Below, one piece after another: positions 21,151 to 23,454 of a stretch of DNA of 23,454 nucleotides. The stretch spans positions 7,740-31,193 of the forward strand of contig JADFXZ010000003.1 of the NCBI GenBank assembly GCA_015233265.1, written 5' to 3'. The stretch's first letter is position 1; each line of letters opens with the position of its first letter. Both the position numbers and the translations under genes were made by a program. The stretch is from Nitrospirota bacterium. GTDB lineage: Bacteria; Nitrospirota; Thermodesulfovibrionia; Thermodesulfovibrionales; Magnetobacteriaceae. The notes beneath the pieces are model-generated. The model saw nothing but the letters and a program-made list of their open reading frames with translations, made no database searches and was not told where the DNA came from.

Positions 21151-23157
21151 TTATGCTATCTTTTTCTCTATCGCGTTTAGCAGACCAATGATTTCCTTGC
21201 TTGTTGGTTCTATCTCTAAGTATTGATGTTCCGCCCCTTCTGTGTTGCCGGCGTTTTTCAGTTGTACGATTTGTTTGACTGTTGAGTGGAGTTCTTCGTG
21301 GATTGTCTCAAGCTTTTGCATCTCCGGCAGGTGACCGAATTTATCAATTCCCTTCGAATATAACCACTTGCCGAGGTCACAGTCTTTGTGTGAGACGGCT
21401 TGAGATTCAGTAAGGCTTTCCCTTCCGTCTAGAAAATCTCTCAGGCGGCTTTTCCACAGCAGGTGTTTACTTCTTGCGTTAGAAAAGTCGAATGTCTCGG
21501 CCATTCCCTTACGCGCGGGTTGAATGCTGCTGCGGACTGCCGGTCTGGCTGGGATAGGTTTATGCGTAATCTTCTGGGTTAATTTCGGTTTTCTTGCCTG
21601 GGTGGTGAGAAGGGACATGTCCATTTCACCTATTCTGAAGAAACTTATTGCCGTTTGAAGCTCATCTGCCAGTGAGTTTAACTCCTCGGATGTTGAGGCC
21701 AGCTCCTCTGCGGATGAGGCGTTTTGTTGAATCACGCTGTCAAGCTGCTGAAGCGCCTTGTTAATCTGCTGCGCCCCTGTGTTTTGTTCGTTGCTTGCCG
21801 AGGCTATCTCCTGAACCAGGTCTGAGGTTTTTTGAATATCTGGTACAAGGACTGACAGCATATCTCCTGCCTTTTCGGCCACGACGACGCTTGTTGACGA
21901 TAGGTGGGTTATTTCACCCGCGGCCTTTTGTGAACGCTCGGCAAGTTTCCTTACCTCTGAGGCCACAACCGCAAATCCCTTGCCGTGTTCACCGGCGCGG
22001 GCGGCCTCAATTGCCGCATTCAAGGCCAGAAGGTTTGTCTGACGTGCAATTTCCTCTATAATAGATATCTTACTGGCGATTTCCTTCATGGCCGCCACTG
22101 CGTCTGTCACAGATTTGCCGCTTTCCGCCGCGTCTTTAGAGGATTTTGTCGCAAGGCGCTCTGTCTGCACGGCGTTGTCTGTGTTTTGCTGTATGTTGGA
22201 GCTCATTTGATGCATCGATGACGATGTCTCCTCCACTGAGGCCGCCTGCTCTGTGGCGCCTTCAGATATTCTCTGCGCGTTTGCACTTAGTTCATTGCTG
22301 CTTAGCGCCACAGACCCGGCCGTTGATCTGACGTTTCCAATTACTTCCTTCAGCTTATCGACCATAGCGCGCATTGCTTTAAGAAGCTGTCCCGTTTCGT
22401 CGTTGCTTGTTATGTGAATTTCGACGTTAAGGTCGCCATCGGCAAGGCTGCTCGCTACTTTCAGTCCCTCTTTGATAGATTTTGTTATGCTGTTTATTAT
22501 CCACCACGCAATGACAATCGAAATTATCAGGCTTAATATGATAGTATATATCGTCAGTTTTTTGCTCCGGCTGGCTGCATTCGTATTTGTCTCATCCAGT
22601 TCCACTGCTATCTTGAACTGCAATTGTATCAGCTCATCGAAGCTCTTTTTCGCCTGGGCGTATAATGGAAGTATTTTCTTTACGGTAAATAGGTTTGCGT
22701 CGTTGAATTTCCCTTCTTTAAGATAAACGATGCCCTGTTTCAGACCTTCGCTTACGAATTTCCCTCTGTCTTGCGCATAATTATCGGCAAGCACTTTTTC
22801 TTCGGCAGTCAGTGTCGTGGCCATATAGCTTGTCCAGAGTTTTGAAATCTCAGCAACATTGGCCTCGATTTTGTCCGTGTGTTTGGTGATTGGGTGGTCG
22901 GCGTTATGTACCTTGCTGACCTCCAGCGTTGGGTCATGGAATGCGGCAAGGAGCAGCTGTTGGACGTTTTCCCTCATTTTGTCGTTTATCGCCGAAAGAT
23001 CCCCAACTGGAACCATTCTGTCTGAATAAAGAGAGTTGAAGTTCTTGTTCAGACCCGCTAACGAGTTTAGTCCTAAGACCCCCAGCGATATAATTATTAT
23101 CGCCATAAACCCCACCAACGAAAATAACCTTGCACTAATCTTGATGTTTTTAAACAA
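21151..23157 (-). CDS. mcp: Methyl-accepting chemotaxis protein with 4HB sensor and C-terminal CZB domain
   Basis: 668 residues. TM1 is near residues 8-30 (LFSLVGFMAIIIISLGVLGL), followed by a 4HB_MCP-like periplasmic sensor, TM2 near 200 (IYTIILSLIISIVIAWWIIN), HAMP, and a signalling coiled coil. The 60-plus residues around the tip (from AVAAMKEIASKISIIEE through RSQKAAGEI) are identical to those of the first MCP. A linker with Pro/Arg/Lys leads to a chemoreceptor zinc-binding (CZB) domain in the last ~110 residues: HLLWKSRLRDFL, SHKDCDLGKWLYS and ETIHEELHSTV give the His/Cys/His/His ligand set. I start at TTG 23157 (M-FKNIKISARL) because GGGAGG is spaced for it; the ATG 15 bases earlier lies before that site. 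Zinc, redox or HOCl sensing is known for CZB receptors; the cue here is unknown. Confidence 0.93.
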   Translation of the reverse strand: MFKNIKISARLFSLVGFMAIIIISLGVLGLNSLAGLNKNFNSLYSDRMVPVGDLSAINDKMRENVQQLLLAAFHDPTLEVSKVHNADHPITKHTDKIEANVAEISKLWTSYMATTLTAEEKVLADNYAQDRGKFVSEGLKQGIVYLKEGKFNDANLFTVKKILPLYAQAKKSFDELIQLQFKIAVELDETNTNAASRSKKLTIYTIILSLIISIVIAWWIINSITKSIKEGLKVASSLADGDLNVEIHITSNDETGQLLKAMRAMVDKLKEVIGNVRSTAGSVALSSNELSANAQRISEGATEQAASVEETSSSMHQMSSNIQQNTDNAVQTERLATKSSKDAAESGKSVTDAVAAMKEIASKISIIEEIARQTNLLALNAAIEAARAGEHGKGFAVVASEVRKLAERSQKAAGEITHLSSTSVVVAEKAGDMLSVLVPDIQKTSDLVQEIASASNEQNTGAQQINKALQQLDSVIQQNASSAEELASTSEELNSLADELQTAISFFRIGEMDMSLLTTQARKPKLTQKITHKPIPARPAVRSSIQPARKGMAETFDFSNARSKHLLWKSRLRDFLDGRESLTESQAVSHKDCDLGKWLYSKGIDKFGHLPEMQKLETIHEELHSTVKQIVQLKNAGNTEGAEHQYLEIEPTSKEIIGLLNAIEKKIA

Positions 23158-23223
23158 TCGCGCCTCCCGCATGTTAAATGATAAAACGCCTAAGCAGACT
23201 GATAATCTGCCTCAGTGCTTAGT

Positions 23224-23254
23224 ATTATACTGTCTTGACATTTATATTTGTCAA
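23224..23254 (-). promoter_or_regulatory. Promoter of the CZB chemoreceptor, overlapped by an inverted repeat
   Basis: Minus strand -35 TTGACA (plus 23249-23254) and -10 TATAAT (plus 23224-23229), both perfect, spacer 19. The -35 is one arm of a perfect inverted repeat TTGACA-N8-TGTCAA (23235-23254) that could be an operator. A small hairpin (GCAGA ... TCTGC) lies in the leader at about 23186-23202. Confidence 0.6.
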
Positions 23255-23401
23255 TAGCGCAATGCTGGTGCGCAATGTGCGTGGTCAGGCACTGAGAAAA
23301 ATGCCCCAGCACATTTCTTTGAAAAGCCTATGGTGTAAATGGCGTTATGATTGTTCATGGAGTGTACTTCCTCATGGAGTTAGCCTTGTCATAGCGCTAA
23401 A

Positions 23402-23419
23402 CAGACTGTGTCACAATAG
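23402..23419 (+). repeat. Third copy of the dispersed 18-mer (possible IS/MITE end)
   Basis: CAGACTGTGTCACAATAG is identical to 535-552 and nearly identical to the inverse of 731-748. It is followed by AAAAGCAGCC and a C-run/T-run that reaches the window edge, so the element, if any, continues outside. Confidence 0.6.
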
Positions 23420-23454
23420 AAAAGCAGCCAGCCCCCCCTTTTTTCTTGAGGGGG

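Noticed and set aside
1..23454. CRISPR array, tRNA, rRNA or riboswitch
   Set aside because: No regularly spaced short repeats, no cloverleaf-like or rRNA sequence, and no recognisable riboswitch core seen on either strand by eye.

Overview
The window reads as a chromosomal segment of a Gram-negative, motile bacterium. It holds an LptD outer-membrane assembly protein, methyl-accepting receptors with CheW and CheV, secreted proteins with Sec signal peptides, and a sigma-54 activator next to a textbook -24/-12 promoter. The split purH, abundant chemoreceptors and REP-like repeats would fit Nitrospirota or a deltaproteobacterial-type lineage. That placement is inference; there is no rRNA, tRNA or other marker gene here. 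I saw no CRISPR array, tRNA or rRNA.

Layout. 1-438: end of a Gly-rich, probably exported protein. 439-1021: nested inverted repeats (MITE-like), then a promoter. 1022-4940 (+): chemosensory block of MCP, CheW, CheV and a stand-alone HPt/CheA-P1 protein, with a repeat island between MCP and CheW. 4941-5595: decayed winged-helix regulator on the minus strand, a REP copy and an intrinsic terminator. 5596-7181 (-): three paralogous small secreted proteins with two conserved cysteines, apparently one operon. 7182-7725: two minus-strand promoters, a possible 47-aa ORF and the nfeD promoter. 7726-13031 (+): a membrane and proteostasis block consisting of an NfeD-type serine protease, an SPFH slipin, a sigma-54 activator with a degenerate receiver, two near-identical palindromes, a sigma-54 promoter and three hsp20 genes. 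13090-15661 (-): a DsrE-like protein and LptD. 15743-18501 (+): purH split into its two catalytic halves with a DUF89 metal-dependent phosphatase gene between them. 18516-21124: a Type II restriction-modification pair (-) bracketed by identical 64-bp direct repeats. 21151-23157 (-): a second MCP with a C-terminal zinc-binding CZB domain.

How the parts fit. The strongest system-level reading is the nfeD-slipin-activator-hsp20 block. A membrane-quality-control pair precedes a probably phosphorylation-independent sigma-54 activator, whose likely targets are the twin palindromes upstream of a sigma-54 promoter for three small heat-shock proteins. The second is the purine locus, where IMP cyclohydrolase and AICAR transformylase are separate proteins and a DUF89 hydrolase sits between them, translationally coupled to the first. 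The R-M cassette and the several repeat families mark recently mobile portions of an otherwise ordinary chromosome.
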